This document shows, in pieces, positions 45,743-55,385 of a stretch of DNA of 64,000 bases. A model generated the notes under the pieces. It was not told where the DNA came from, ran no database searches, and worked only from the letters and a program-made list of their open reading frames with translations. Each line of letters opens with the position of its first letter. Positions within the stretch are counted from its first letter, which is position 1. Source of the DNA: Paludibacterium denitrificans (GTDB lineage Bacteria; Pseudomonadota; Gammaproteobacteria; Burkholderiales; Chromobacteriaceae); contig NZ_WLYX01000001.1 of the NCBI RefSeq assembly GCF_009707705.1, positions 1,178,001 through 1,242,000 of the forward strand, read 5' to 3'. Both the position numbers and the translations under genes were made by a program.

Positions 45743-45938
45743 TGTGGATAATAAAAATTCGACAGCAAAACCTGTGCGTAACGTGGATAAAATGGGAACA
45801 AACTGTGCATAAACAGCTAGTGCATGCTGTTTTTCCACCTGCACGCATCAAACCATCCTGTGTATAACCATCCAGCTATGCCTTGTCTTGTGCATAACAG
45901 GGAAAACTCCGGAACAAGTTGTGGACAAATTACCCACA
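45743..45938. other. Cluster of DnaA boxes (oriC-, datA- or DARS-like)
   Basis: The gene-free stretch 45705-46072 carries TTATNCACA-type 9-mers. Perfect boxes, all reverse-oriented: 45743-45751 (TGTGGATAA), 45804-45812 and 45889-45897 (TGTGCATAA), 45859-45867 (TGTGTATAA). One-mismatch boxes: 45773-45781, 45782-45790, 45920-45928, and 45930-45938 in forward orientation. AT-rich tracts lie between them and at 46000-46013. This is far denser than chance. No dnaA or dnaN is in the window, so whether it is a replication origin or a DnaA-titrating site is open. Confidence 0.7.
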
Positions 45939-46072
45939 TCAGGCTGATCAGCCCTTCACCACGCTTGCAGCCGTCTCCGCCAATGTCATAATGCAGCACA
46001 CATAAAATAATATGCCGCAACGACAGACAGGCCGATGACGATAATGAAGCGCGATTTTGAGGGGAAACCACC

Positions 46073-47420
46073 ATGTCACACGCTGCCATCCCGGCCGATC
46101 TGGCCGAATGGTTGATACAGGAAAACATCCGCGACGTAGAGTTGGCATTTGCCGATGTCACCGGATTTGCCCGCGGCAAGACCTTGCCAGCCCATGCATT
46201 TATTCAGGGCCGGGCCTTGCGCATTGCTCGTGCCGTGCCGATACAAAGCTGCATTGGCGAATTTCCGGACTATCGTTTCTATGGCGAAAACGATCCGGAT
46301 GTCGCGCTGGAACCAGACCTGAGCACATTACGCCGCGTCCCCCGGGCCGGGACGCCGCGCGCGCTGGTGCTCTGCGATTGCGTGGATCTGAACGGCCAGC
46401 GCACGCCGCTGGCACCACGCAGCGCGCTGCAGACCGTGCTGGATGGCTATGCCAAACAGGGCTGGACGCCGGTCGTGGCGCCGGAGCTGGAGTTTTACAT
46501 CTTCGCCGCACAGGACGATCCACAGCAGCCGTTTACTCCACCGCGCCTGCGCAGCGGTAGGCGTGAGAGCGGTTTCGATGCCTTCAGTTTCTCCACTCTC
46601 AACGATCTGGAAGCCTTCTTCGATGACCTGTATCAGGCATGCGAACTACTGAAGATCGACACGGACACCTTCGTGCATGAGATGGGGCCCAGCCAGTTCG
46701 AGATCAACCTGAAGCATGGCAATGCCCTGAAGCTGGCCGATCAAACCTTTCTGTTCAAATACGCGCTCAAGGAAGTGGGCAACAAACACGGGCTATCGGT
46801 GGTCTGCATGGCCAAACCGCTGGCGGGGCAACCCGGTAGCTCGATGCACTTACACCAGAGCGTGGTCGACGCCAATGGCCAGAACATTTTCAGCGCGCCA
46901 AGCGGCGAGGCCAGCCCGGCTTTTTATGGTTTCATCGCGGGCCTGCAAAACTACCTGCCCCACCTGATGCCGCTGTTCTGCCCCAGCCCGAATTCCTACC
47001 GCCGCTTTGTCAAAGGTCTGGCGGCACCGGTCAACTTGAGCTGGGGGGAAGACAACCGGTCAGTCGGACTGCGCGTACCGTTGGGCGGCCCGGCCGCGCG
47101 GCGGGTGGAAAACCGCTTGCCCGGTTGCGACGCCAACCCGTATCTGGCACTGGCCGCCAGCCTCGGCGCTTGCTGGGCATGCAGCGTGAGTTGACGCCCT
47201 GGCGCGGCATCCATCGGCAATGTGTTCAACAGCGAGGCCAGCACGCTGCCTCAGACGCTGGACACCGCCTGCGAGCTGATGGCCAGTCACAGCACGGCAG
47301 AAGAACTGTTTGGCGCCGAATTCAGCCAGGGCGTATCTCGCCGTCAAGGCAGTGGAACTGGAGCATTTTCACAACCAGATCACGCCATGGGAGCGGCACT
47401 ATCTACAAGTGCTGGCCTGA
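46073..47420 (+). CDS. Glutamine synthetase family protein (PuuA/GlnA3-like)
   Basis: About 450 residues. Glutamine-synthetase fold with the N-terminal beta-grasp (VELAFADVTGFARGKTLP), Glu ligands in VAPELEFYIF and EMGPSQFEINL, the ATP site GSSMHLHQSV and the ammonium/substrate loop NSYRRFVKG. The short length and sequence type suggest a gamma-glutamylpolyamine synthetase or similar rather than the nitrogen-assimilating GlnA. Breaks near 47168, 47192 and 47350, at expected CCTGG/CCAGG and GCCGGC. The C-terminus ERHYLQVLA ends at 47420. Confidence 0.85.
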
Positions 47421-47439
47421 CCGCCGCGCTCCAAACGAC

Positions 47440-47463
47440 ACAAGGCCCCTGACGGGGCCTTGT
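47440..47463 (+). terminator. Terminator after the glutamine-synthetase-like gene
   Basis: A perfect 10-bp stem (ACAAGGCCCC / GGGGCCTTGT) with a TGAC loop; TTGTTAG follows. Confidence 0.8.
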
Positions 47464-47488
47464 TAGTTGGCGGGTAAACCGCAGCGCC

Positions 47489-47806
47489 TTAGTGGCGCGA
47501 AGCGTCCAGCCGATGTGCCAGCAGATCAATGGCTTCGTCACGGGTAAGCGGCTGGGCACCACGGTACTGTTCAGCGGTAATCCATTTTTCCACCGCGGAA
47601 CGATCGCCACGTGCGGCGCGCAACAACTTGCCAAAAGACTGGCCGGTAGAATGCTCCAGTGGCTCAATCGCCTTGCCCTGCGTGTGCATGGCATAAATAC
47701 GACTATCGATCACCGTGAGCGCTTGTTTTTGTTGACGTTGAGACAGCACGATCCACCCCACAAGCGCTATCAGCGAGACAGCGATGATCAGCAGGAAGAT
47801 CAACAT
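47489..47806 (-). CDS. Small membrane-anchored protein, unknown
   Basis: 105 residues, not recognised. One N-terminal transmembrane helix (MLIFLLIIAVSLIALVGWIVL), then a soluble helical domain with SFGKLLRAARGDRSAVEKW and DEAIDLLAHRL. Start 47806 places the helix at the N-terminus; the frame extends to 47869. Intact and monocistronic, convergent with the glutamine-synthetase-like gene. Confidence 0.75.
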   Translation of the reverse strand: MLIFLLIIAVSLIALVGWIVLSQRQQKQALTVIDSRIYAMHTQGKAIEPLEHSTGQSFGKLLRAARGDRSAVEKWITAEQYRGAQPLTRDEAIDLLAHRLDASRH

Positions 47807-47906
47807 TGACTTTAAGCTCCAGAAAGTTTTATTAAGTAAACTAGGCAAGGATGAGAGGATAACAAACAAGCCCGCTGCTTTTCCAGCCGCTTTTTGATGT
47901 TAGGGC

Positions 47907-47950
47907 TTGTCTACTCTGACCAAACAGTATAATGACAGTTCATTTTGTCA
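47907..47950 (+). promoter_or_regulatory. Candidate promoter and inverted repeat upstream of uspA
   Basis: TTGTCT (47907-47912) and a perfect TATAAT (47928-47933) have a 15-bp spacer, shorter than ideal. TGACA (47933-47937) and TGTCA (47946-47950) form an inverted repeat just downstream. The rest of the 283-bp gap holds no gene. Confidence 0.45.
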
Positions 47951-48089
47951 CAGCGCTTAGCGAAAAGTAAGCACATCGCGACAATACGACGCACCGGCAA
48001 GAGAACTACGGCTAAAACGTCCGGCCTGATGGCGGCTGGCCTGATCCGCACAATACGCCGCCCAACCGGTTAGAACAAGGAATGCACCG

Positions 48090-48581
48090 ATGTATCAGCA
48101 CATCGTGGTCGCCGTCGATGGTAGCCACAATGCCGACAAGGCGTTGCAACAGGCGATCCTGTTGGCTAAACAATTCAACTCGCAGCTGACACTGGCGCAT
48201 ATTGCCGGGCTGCGCGATCTGGCCACCGAGGGTATTGGGCTGTTAAGTACCAGCCAATTGCACGAGCTGGCGTTCAAGGAAGGTCGCGCCATTCTGGAAG
48301 CGGCAGAGCAAGAAGCCCTGCGTGCTGGCGTGACCAAAGTGGAAACACATGTGGGAGAGAGCTGGGATGGCGGCAAGGAAATGGCCGAGGCGCTGATCGA
48401 CTTTGCCCAGCGCCAGTCGGCTGACCTGATCGTTCTCGGCACCCACGGCCGCAAGGGGCTCAACCACCTGTTACTGGGCAGCTTTGCCGAGAACATGTTG
48501 CGCCTGAGCCGCTGTCCCTTGCTGGTGATCCGCAATCCGTCACCGGATCAGGAACACCAGCCGACGTTACCGCACTTATAA
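48090..48581 (+). CDS. Universal stress protein A family
   Basis: 163 residues, intact. Single Usp domain: YQHIVVAVDGSHNADKALQQA at the N-terminus and the ATP-binding signature GTHGRKGLNHLLLGSFAE (G-2X-G-9X-S pattern), so an ATP-binding type. Ends with PLLVIRNPSP. The start at 48090 follows ACAAGGA. Stands alone, convergent with tlyA. Confidence 0.93.
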   Translation: MYQHIVVAVDGSHNADKALQQAILLAKQFNSQLTLAHIAGLRDLATEGIGLLSTSQLHELAFKEGRAILEAAEQEALRAGVTKVETHVGESWDGGKEMAEALIDFAQRQSADLIVLGTHGRKGLNHLLLGSFAENMLRLSRCPLLVIRNPSPDQEHQPTLPHL

Positions 48582-48617
48582 ACACGTCTTGGCGTGTGTG
48601 CCCACCGCAAGGCGGAG

Positions 48618-49366
48618 TCAATCCGCCTTGCGCGCGAAGACAAAAAATTCGCGGTTGCCGTCGCCGCCCTTGATCGGGCTATCAAACCAGCCTTGTACGC
48701 TAAATCCTTGCTGCGCCACCGCTTGGGTGATTTTCTCCTGCACACGCGGATAGAGGTTTTCATCACGCACGATGCCGCCCTTGCCCAAGCCTTCGCGTCC
48801 CACCTCGAATTGCGGTTTGACCAGTGACAGCAGCCAGCCACCCGGCCGGATCAATGGCAGCGCCGACGGCAGCACCAGCGTGAGCGAAATGAAGGACACA
48901 TCGCACACCATCAGGTCAAAGGGCTGGCCATCGTTGGCGGCCAGCAAGGCGGCGTGATCCAGCGCACGGGCATTGACGCCTTCGAAGTAGCGCACCCGGG
49001 CATCCGCCACCAGACGAGAATGCAGCTGGTCATGCCCGACATCAACCCCGACCACGCGACGGGCTCCCGCTTGCAGCAGGCAATCGGTGAAACCGCCGGT
49101 GGATTGCCCGACATCCAGCACCGCCAGCCCGGTCACGTCCAGCCCGGCCAGCGCCAGCGCTCCTTCCATCTTCAATCCGCCACGCGAGACAAACCGATCG
49201 GCGGCATCGGGCACCACTTCCAACGGCGCCGACAGCACGGTTTCTGGCTGGATTTGGTCACCGCCATGCCCGCGCTGCTGACACGTCCCGCTTCAATCAA
49301 ATGTTGCGCCGCCGTCCGGGACGGGGCCAGCCCTTGTTCCACCAAGAGCACATCCACACGCATCAT
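48618..49366 (-). CDS. tlyA: TlyA family rRNA (cytidine-2'-O)-methyltransferase
   Basis: About 249 residues: N-terminal S4 RNA-binding domain (RVDVLLVEQGLAPSRTAAQHLIEAGRV region) and a FtsJ-like methyltransferase fold (FVSRGGLKMEGALA, SAM site VLDVGQSTGGFTDCLL, DLMVCDVSFISLTL, VKPQFEVGREGLGKGGIVRD). TlyA methylates 16S/23S rRNA in several bacteria. One base is missing near 49248 (AAAA reads AAA). Start 49366 or 49363 (MMRVD). Confidence 0.9.
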
Positions 49367-49459
49367 CGCCTGTCACACTGTTGCCTGAAAACCGGCCACA
49401 GCCTGCCAAGAGTTCCCCGCCCCGTCAAGCACGCTCCTCTGTCGGCGCTGGGGCGACAA

Positions 49460-49470
49460 GGTTGGCCGAA
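49460..49470 (+). repeat. DUS-like repeat AAGGTTGGCCGAA
   Basis: Copy in the 158-bp gap between the divergent tlyA and yceH genes. Confidence 0.85.
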
Positions 49471-49524
49471 CAGCCGCTTGATGCGATGATGCAGTTACCC
49501 GTTTAGCGATGAAAACACCACAAT

Positions 49525-50178
49525 ATGGATCTGCAACCGTTCACCCCTGCCGAAATCCGGGTACTGGGTGCCCTGGTAGAAAAACAGGCACTGACTCCCG
49601 ATATCTATCCGCTGACCCTCAACGCGCTGGTCTCGGCCTGTAACCAGCTCACCAGCCGCGAACCGGTCATGCAATTGACCGACGTCGAGATCTGCACGGC
49701 GCTGGATGTGCTGATGGCGCGCAAGCTGGTGGCAGAGCGCCAGTTTACCGGTAGCCGGGTTGCCAAATACGAACACCGGCTGAACTACGAATGGAATATC
49801 GATGGCGCCCGTCTGGCGACACTGGCGCTGTTGCTGCTACGCGGCCCGCAGACGGCAGCGGAGATTCGCAGCCGCGCCGGGCGATTGTACAGTTTCAGCG
49901 ATCTGGCCGAGGTGGACACCGCACTGAATGCCCTCGCTGACAAATATCCGCCGCTGGTGGTGAAACTCGCGCGCCAGCCCGGCGCCCGCGAAGCGCGCTG
50001 GGCATCGTTACTGGCGGGCGAAATCTGTGAGGCACAGCCAGAGGAGAACGAAAGCGGGGAAACCGAACTTGCCAGTCGCGTCACGGCGTTGGAAGCGGAA
50101 GTGGCTGAGCTCAAGGCGCAAGTCATGGCGCTAATGACACGGCAGGAGTCAGGATCAGTCTATCGGCATATTGCTTAA
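49525..50178 (+). CDS. yceH: YceH family protein (DUF480)
   Basis: 217 residues, intact. Two winged-helix-like repeats: FTPAEIRVLGALVEKQALTPD, YPLTLNALVSACNQ, SREPVM and LLLRGPQTAAEIRSRAGRLY are signature stretches of YceH. It ends with a coiled coil (VTALEAEVAELKAQVMALM). Biochemical function is unknown; possibly a DNA-binding protein by fold. Ends before the outer-membrane protein gene. Confidence 0.92.
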   Translation: MDLQPFTPAEIRVLGALVEKQALTPDIYPLTLNALVSACNQLTSREPVMQLTDVEICTALDVLMARKLVAERQFTGSRVAKYEHRLNYEWNIDGARLATLALLLLRGPQTAAEIRSRAGRLYSFSDLAEVDTALNALADKYPPLVVKLARQPGAREARWASLLAGEICEAQPEENESGETELASRVTALEAEVAELKAQVMALMTRQESGSVYRHIA

Positions 50179-50246
50179 AAATTAAATCTTGTTAAGATCA
50201 GGCCGCAGCTTTACCCCTACTGACTTTATATAACGAGGCAATCTTC

Positions 50247-51055
50247 ATGAAAGCAGCACTCTTGCTGGCCAGCGCCGCCTTGGGCTGTGGCGTTTTCGCT
50301 CAGGCACACGCCGTACGATGTTAAAACCGATATCGATGTTGGCGCCGAGATGTATCACGAGAACTATCATGAAGAAGTGGATGGTTCGAAATTCATGCAG
50401 GAAGAAGGCTGGATGTACGGTGTCAACGGCGCCGCCACCTTCCACTTTTCCGACGAACACGGGGTAAAACTGAGCGGACGTTATGCCCGTGGTTCCAGTG
50501 ACTACACCGGCGCCTATCAAGGCCAGCCTTATGGTTCGCTCACCTCGAATGGTCAGGACCGCTACGTGTACGAACTGCGCGGGGTGTATCAGAACACCTC
50601 GTCTTGGGATGGCCAGCTTAGCCACGTTCTCTATCGGCCCGGGTTACCGCAACCTGACCGACCGCCTCGACCAATCAGGTAATGGCGGCTACAAGCGTGA
50701 AAACGAGCTGTTCTACGCAACCATCGGCGGCGAGTCCACCTACAATCTGGGCAGCAACTGGCAGGTTACCCCGAAGGTCAGCTACAATTATCTGCTGCAG
50801 GGTAAACAACATTCGTATCTGGATGGTGTCACGCTGAACAACACTCAGAAACATGGTAGCGGCTATGAGCTGTCGGCCACCTTCAGCACCAAAATCAACA
50901 ACCAGTACGGCATCAAGATCACTCCGTTCTGGCGCTACTGGAGCATCCACAAGAGCGATGACGTGTATTTCACCTATGGTGGTAATACCTATGTCGGCAG
51001 TGAACCGAAAAACATGACTCAGGAATACGGCCTGAATCTGTCGATGGTGTTCTAA
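50247..51055 (+). CDS. Outer-membrane beta-barrel protein
   Basis: About 268 residues. Signal peptide (KAALLLASAALGCGVFAQA) and amphipathic beta-strand pattern throughout (GVKLSGRYARGSS, YVYELRGVYQNTS, YELSATFSTKINNQYGIKITPFWRYWSI) with a terminal Phe, as in outer-membrane barrels. I cannot name the family; the size suits a small channel or adhesin barrel. Breaks near 50315 (bases missing in AHA-PYDV) and 50616 (GCTTAGCC for Pro-Ala GCCGGCC). Confidence 0.75.
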
Positions 51056-51082
51056 GCCAGCTTTCGGTCTGACTTGCCCGCT

Positions 51083-51109
51083 ACGCCCCGCCTTTGTGCG
51101 GGGCGTTTT
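51083..51109 (+). terminator. Terminator after the outer-membrane protein gene
   Basis: A perfect 9-bp stem (ACGCCCCGC / GCGGGGCGT) with a 6-base loop, ending in TTTT. Confidence 0.9.
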
Positions 51110-51120
51110 GCTATCAGAGC

Positions 51121-51564
51121 CTAGCGCAGACGCTGGCCAAGGCCATCGGTGACGCCGATACTCACCGGCACCCCGGCCTGCACGCTTTGCGATACGGTAC
51201 AGAACGCTTCGAACTGCGTCAGGATGCGGTCCAGATGTTCCATGCTGTCGGCCGGTTTGGCCAGCGTCATTTCCACCCGGATGCCCAGTACGCGCAAGCG
51301 GTTTTCGGCATTGCGCCCGATGTCACAGGTGGCAGTGGCGGTAAGCTGGCCGGGGTCCTGCTTGAATTTGCGCAGGGAAAACAGCAGGCTGGCCGACAGG
51401 CAATTGGCCACGGCAGCCAGCAGCATGTGGGTCGGCGCCGGACCGGTACCTTCGCCCAGCGGCGGCGGCTCGTCGGCCAGCAGCGTGGGCAGGGCATCGC
51501 CAAAATCCACAACAAACTGATAGTTGTCTTTCTGGGTGAGGGTTACCGTTACGCTTTCACTCAT
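51121..51564 (-). CDS. OsmC family protein
   Basis: 147 residues, intact. OsmC/Ohr fold with the first redox Cys in AAVANCLSASLLFSL and the second in FEAFCTVSQSVQAGV, and GPAPTHMLLAAV typical of the OsmC clade. Probable thiol-dependent peroxidase against organic hydroperoxides. It lies 21 bp downstream of the S9 peptidase on the same strand, so probably cotranscribed. Confidence 0.9.
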   Translation of the reverse strand: MSESVTVTLTQKDNYQFVVDFGDALPTLLADEPPPLGEGTGPAPTHMLLAAVANCLSASLLFSLRKFKQDPGQLTATATCDIGRNAENRLRVLGIRVEMTLAKPADSMEHLDRILTQFEAFCTVSQSVQAGVPVSIGVTDGLGQRLR

Positions 51565-51585
51565 GGTTGTCTCCTTATACAGCGT

Positions 51586-53622
51586 TCAGTCCATCAATTG
51601 ACGGTAGAGGTAGACCAGCACGCGGGCCAGTTCCTCCGCCGTCTGTTCCTGTCCGGCATTACCGCCGTGGCCGCCACTACCAGTTTCCAGCAACAGGGCA
51701 TCGTGGCCGAGTTCGGCCAACCTTGCCACCATCTTGCGGGCATGGCCGGGGTGAACGCGGTCATCCTTGGCGCTGGTGGTAAACAGCGCCAGCGGGTAGT
51801 GCGCGTTGGCCGACAGCGCGTGGTAAGGCGAATAGGCTTGCAGCACCGGGCGATGTTCCGGGTTGTCCGGGTCGCCGTATTCGTCGATCCAGCTCGCGCC
51901 TACCAGCAGCTGGCTGTAGCGCAGCATGTCCAGCAGCGGCACTTCGCAGACCACGGCGTTGAACAGTTCCGGCCGCCGCACCATGGCAGCGCCCACCAGC
52001 AGGCCGCCGTTGCTGCCGCCTTCGATGCCCAGCCGCGCCGGGCGCGTCAGGCCGCGGGCGATCAGGTCTTCTGCCACGGCGATGAAGTCGTTGAAGCTGA
52101 CTTCGCGCTTGATGCCTTGCGCCGCCTGATGCCATTCCGGGCCGAATTCGCCGCCGCCACGGATGCAGGCCAGCACGAAGGCGCCGCCCTTTTCCAGCCA
52201 GTGCGGGCCAAAGTTTTCCACGTAATACGGCAACATCGGAATCTCAAAACCGCCGTAGCCGTATAACAGCGTGGGCGTATTGCCATCCGCCGGGGTGTTC
52301 TTGCCGCGCACCACGAAATAGGGAATCTGCTCGCCATCCGGCGCGGTGGCTTCCCACTGTTCGGCCACGAAGGCGCTGGCGTCGAACGCCGACGGCTGGG
52401 AACGCAGGCACTCTTGCTCGCCGGTGGCGACGTTGAGGCGATACAGCCCGGTGGGGGTGAGAAAATCGCTGAAACTGTAGCTGAGGATGTCGCTTTGCCG
52501 GGCTGGTCAGCAAATTCGATCACGCCGCTCTCTGGCACCGGCAAGGCGCGCGCTTGCCAGTGGCCATCAACATGGTCAAACGCCAGCAGGTGGCTTTTGA
52601 CATGATCAAGCAGGTTGACGATAACCGACTGGCGCGTGGTTTCCACCGAAGTGATGGCCAGACGTGACGCTTCAGCGCCACCAACACCTGCACCTGTGCC
52701 TGCTGTTCGGCCAACCCTTGCAGGCTGACGGCCAGCAGGCAACCGGCGGGATAGGTCTGCCCCTGCCAATGCCACGGTTCGGCCAACTTGACGAGAAAAT
52801 CGCCATGCAGGAAGGCTTCGATGTCGGCCTTGGGCGGAAACGGCAAGGCGTGCGGCGTATTGCTGGCATCCAGCAGGTAATAGGTTTTGCTGTAGAAGCT
52901 GTCGGAGGCTTCGATCAGGTCGAGCGGCGTGCCATCGTGATCCAGAAAGCGCCGGGCCGCCACCATCATGGCGTCCTGACTGGCGGCAAACAGCCGCGTC
53001 CAGCGGTGGGGCTCGCCACTGTCGCCGCGTTCCACCAGCCACACTTCGCTGGGGTAACCGGAACGGGTCAATGGCGCGCCGTCCCAGCCGGGGCAGACAA
53101 ACAGGCTGTGCTCGCTGCGCCAGGTGATGTGGCTTTTGCCTTCCGGGAAGTTAAAGCCTTCGGCCAACCATTGCCGTTTTTCCACATCGAATTCGCGGAC
53201 CACGGTGGCATCGCTGCCGCCACGCGTCAGTTGCACCAGCCCGCGCTGCGGCGCCAACACGTATAGCGACAAGCCATCCAGATACCAGTCTTCGCCATCG
53301 GCCTCGGCCAGCGCATCGAGGTCGAGAATGATGTCCCAGTCCTGTGTGCTTAAGCGCGGTAGGCCGCCAGCGTGGTGCGCCGGTAGATGCCGCGCGGATG
53401 GGCTTCATCCTGATGGAAGTTGTACAGCCATGGGCCATGCTCGGCAAAAAACGGAATCTGCCGGGTATCGCGCAGGTGCGCCAGAATGTCATCGCGCAAC
53501 GGGGCAAAGCGCGCGTCGCTATCCAGCAGCGACTGGGTGCGGGCGTTTTGCGCCGCCACCCATTGGGCGGCTTCCGGGGAGGTCAGGCTTTCCAGCCACA
53601 GGTGCGGATCGGGTTGAGTCAT
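51586..53622 (-). CDS. Prolyl oligopeptidase family serine peptidase (S9)
   Basis: About 678 residues: N-terminal propeller (PHLWLESLTSPEA, WLYNFHQDEAHPRGIYRRT) and a C-terminal alpha/beta hydrolase with the catalytic triad Ser in IEGGSNGGLLVG, Asp in TSAKDDRVHPGH and His in TGSGGHGGNA. No signal peptide, so cytoplasmic. Breaks at 53352 (GCTTAAGC), 52673 and 52508. It contains four DUS-like cores (51712, 52706, 52780, 53159), the highest density in any gene here. Start 53622 (MTQPDPHLWLE). Confidence 0.9.
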
Positions 53623-53625
53623 CAG

Positions 53626-53684
53626 GGTTGGCCGAAAGGGAACAATACCGGCGAGCGTAGCATCCCGCCCGCTTTCGGCCAACC
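53626..53684. repeat. Second inverted pair of DUS-like repeats
   Basis: GGTTGGCCGAA at 53626-53636 and its reverse complement at 53674-53684, 37 bp apart, fill the gap between ltaE (stop 53692) and the S9 peptidase (start 53622). Extended pairing includes GTTGGCCGAAAG / CTTTCGGCCAAC. Confidence 0.8.
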
Positions 53685-53691
53685 TTGGCGC

Positions 53692-54720
53692 CTAGTCGCG
53701 CAGGAATTCCGCCAGCACCGCCACGATACGGTCGATCTCGGCCCGGCCGATCTGCCAGTGCGTCACGATACGCATCTGGCCATCTTCCGGCGGATTGACC
53801 TTGATCCCGGCTGCGGTAAACGCCGCCAGCAGACGCGGCAAGTCGAGCGGCCGCGTGAAGGCAAACCACACCATGTTGATGTGCACGTCGTCCTGATTGA
53901 GCTGGATACCCGTCAATGCCGCCAGTTGCGCCGCCAGATAACGGGCATTGGCATGGTCTTCGCCCAGCCGTTGCGTCATCTCGGTCAGCGCGAGGATGCC
54001 GGGCGCCGCCAATACCCCGGCCTGACGCATGCCGCCGCCCATCAGCTTGCGATGGCGCCGGGCGCGCTGGATGAACGCTTCGCTGCCCGCCAGCAACGAA
54101 CCCACCGGCGCGGCCAGCCCCTTGCTCAGACAGCACATCACGCTATCGGCATGACGCGTAATGTCGCGCACGTCGCAGCCCAGATACGTGGCGGCATTGA
54201 ACACGCGAGCGCCGTCCAGATGCACCGGCACGCCATGGGCCTGCGCCAGCGCGTGAGTCTGCGCCATGATGTCGAGCGGAATCACCCGGCCATTGGAGTG
54301 GGCGTTTTCCAGACAGATCAGGCCGGTCTTGGGCCAGTGAATGTCGTCCCCCACGCGGATACGTCGCGCAATGGCTTGCGGGTCGAGCGCGCCCTTGTCG
54401 CTTTCCACGGTACGCAACTGCACCCCGGCGATCACCGCTGCCCCGCCGGTTTCGTGCCAGACGATGTGGCAATCGTCACCCAGAATCACTTCGTTGCCGC
54501 GCTGGCAGTGCGTCAGCAGCGCCAACTGGTTGCCAAAGTTGCCGGTAGGGACCAGCAATGCCGCTTCCTTGCCGAGTTTTTCCGCCGCCAGCTCTTCCAG
54601 CTGGCGCACGGTCGGGTCGTCACCATACACATCGTCGCCCACTTCGGCCTTGAACATCGCCTCGCGCATGGCAGCCGTCGGCTGGGTGACGGTATCGCTG
54701 CGCACATCAATCCATTGCAT
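53692..54720 (-). CDS. ltaE: Low-specificity L-threonine aldolase
   Basis: PLP enzyme that cleaves L-threonine or L-allo-threonine to glycine and acetaldehyde. 342 residues, intact. Typical stretches: DVRSDTVTQPTAAMREAM, GDDVYGDDPTV, PTGNFGNQLAL, HLDGARVFNAA and the PLP-binding Lys in CLSKGLAAPVGSLLAG. Start 54720 (MQWIDVRSDT) is preferred over 54759. Confidence 0.95.
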   Translation of the reverse strand: MQWIDVRSDTVTQPTAAMREAMFKAEVGDDVYGDDPTVRQLEELAAEKLGKEAALLVPTGNFGNQLALLTHCQRGNEVILGDDCHIVWHETGGAAVIAGVQLRTVESDKGALDPQAIARRIRVGDDIHWPKTGLICLENAHSNGRVIPLDIMAQTHALAQAHGVPVHLDGARVFNAATYLGCDVRDITRHADSVMCCLSKGLAAPVGSLLAGSEAFIQRARRHRKLMGGGMRQAGVLAAPGILALTEMTQRLGEDHANARYLAAQLAALTGIQLNQDDVHINMVWFAFTRPLDLPRLLAAFTAAGIKVNPPEDGQMRIVTHWQIGRAEIDRIVAVLAEFLRD

Positions 54721-54811
54721 GAGTCGTTTCCTCTCGTTGAATTCCCGGCTGGCAAACAACGGCTAGACTACCTCATCTTGCGCGCCTGCTGCTGGGTGCC
54801 GTCTGCATGCA

Positions 54812-54868
54812 AACGGCGACCCGTGTGGGCCGCCGTTGACGAAATTCCGCATCAGGTGGTGCCTGATG
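54812..54868. repeat. Two consecutive hairpins in a gene-free gap
   Basis: AACGGCG (54812-54818) pairs with CGCCGTT (54831-54837), and CATCAGG (54850-54856) with CCTGATG (54862-54868). They lie downstream of the zinc-ribbon gene on the minus strand; neither has a T-tract. The remaining gap 54721-54916 shows nothing else. Confidence 0.45.
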
Positions 54869-54916
54869 ACACCGGCGCACTGGCCGGTAGTGGTGTTGCC
54901 GCAAATTGTCGACGCG

Positions 54917-55138
54917 TCAGTTTATGCCATACGACTGTTTAAGCTCGCTGACCCGGCGCTGGGCCTGCAGCAATGCGCCGGGAGTCAGGCTGATGTCGCT
55001 GCCGCACTGGCAGCGCAAGGCATGGTCGGGAGAAAGAGATCTTAAGTGATGGCGGTGTTCGTGACCGCATTGGTGGCAAGCAATGACGACAGTGGCGTTG
55101 TAGCGTTTGTCGAGGTCGATGTCGAATCTCGGCTGCAT
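54917..55138 (-). CDS. Small Cys4 zinc-ribbon-like protein, unknown
   Basis: 73 residues. Two Cys pairs, CHQCGHEHRHH and RCQCGSD, spaced as in a zinc ribbon; the N-terminus MQPRFDIDLDKRYNATVVIA and C-terminal helix LLQAQRRVSELKQSYGIN flank it. No recognised family. Start 55138 gives MQPRFDID; an upstream ATG at 55153 is possible. Intact. The 247-bp gap upstream to tcdA shows no further gene. Confidence 0.7.
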   Translation of the reverse strand: MQPRFDIDLDKRYNATVVIACHQCGHEHRHHLRSLSPDHALRCQCGSDISLTPGALLQAQRRVSELKQSYGIN

Positions 55139-55385
55139 CGTGGAAACTCCCAAGTGACAACGGAAAGCGGGCTTAGCCAGCGCAGGGCCATGGCAGCCCC
55201 GGCGCCCACCCTGCCTGAAAGCATAGATCAGCGGGCTGAATTTTCCAGTAAATCATGGACTTGCCATGCCATCAGCACACCCCGCTGTCGTCTTTTCGCC
55301 AGTGCAGCACGGCAGGCCGGGCGCTAGTCAGGCTGCGTGGCTTGCAGTATGCTTCGCCGCTTCAATCGTTCAGGAATTTCCCCTC

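Noticed and set aside
46073..47420. Annotation as the nitrogen-assimilating glutamine synthetase GlnA.
   Set aside because: The N-terminus and overall sequence fit the gamma-glutamylpolyamine-synthetase-like branch; no glnK/ntr genes are adjacent.
51094..52266. A 390-codon plus-strand frame opposite osmC and the S9 peptidase.
   Set aside because: Spans two recognised minus-strand genes and their boundary; no family similarity.
53344..54942. A 532-codon open frame on the plus strand opposite ltaE and the S9 peptidase.
   Set aside because: Antisense shadow of two recognised genes and extends across both; no ribosome binding site or domain.
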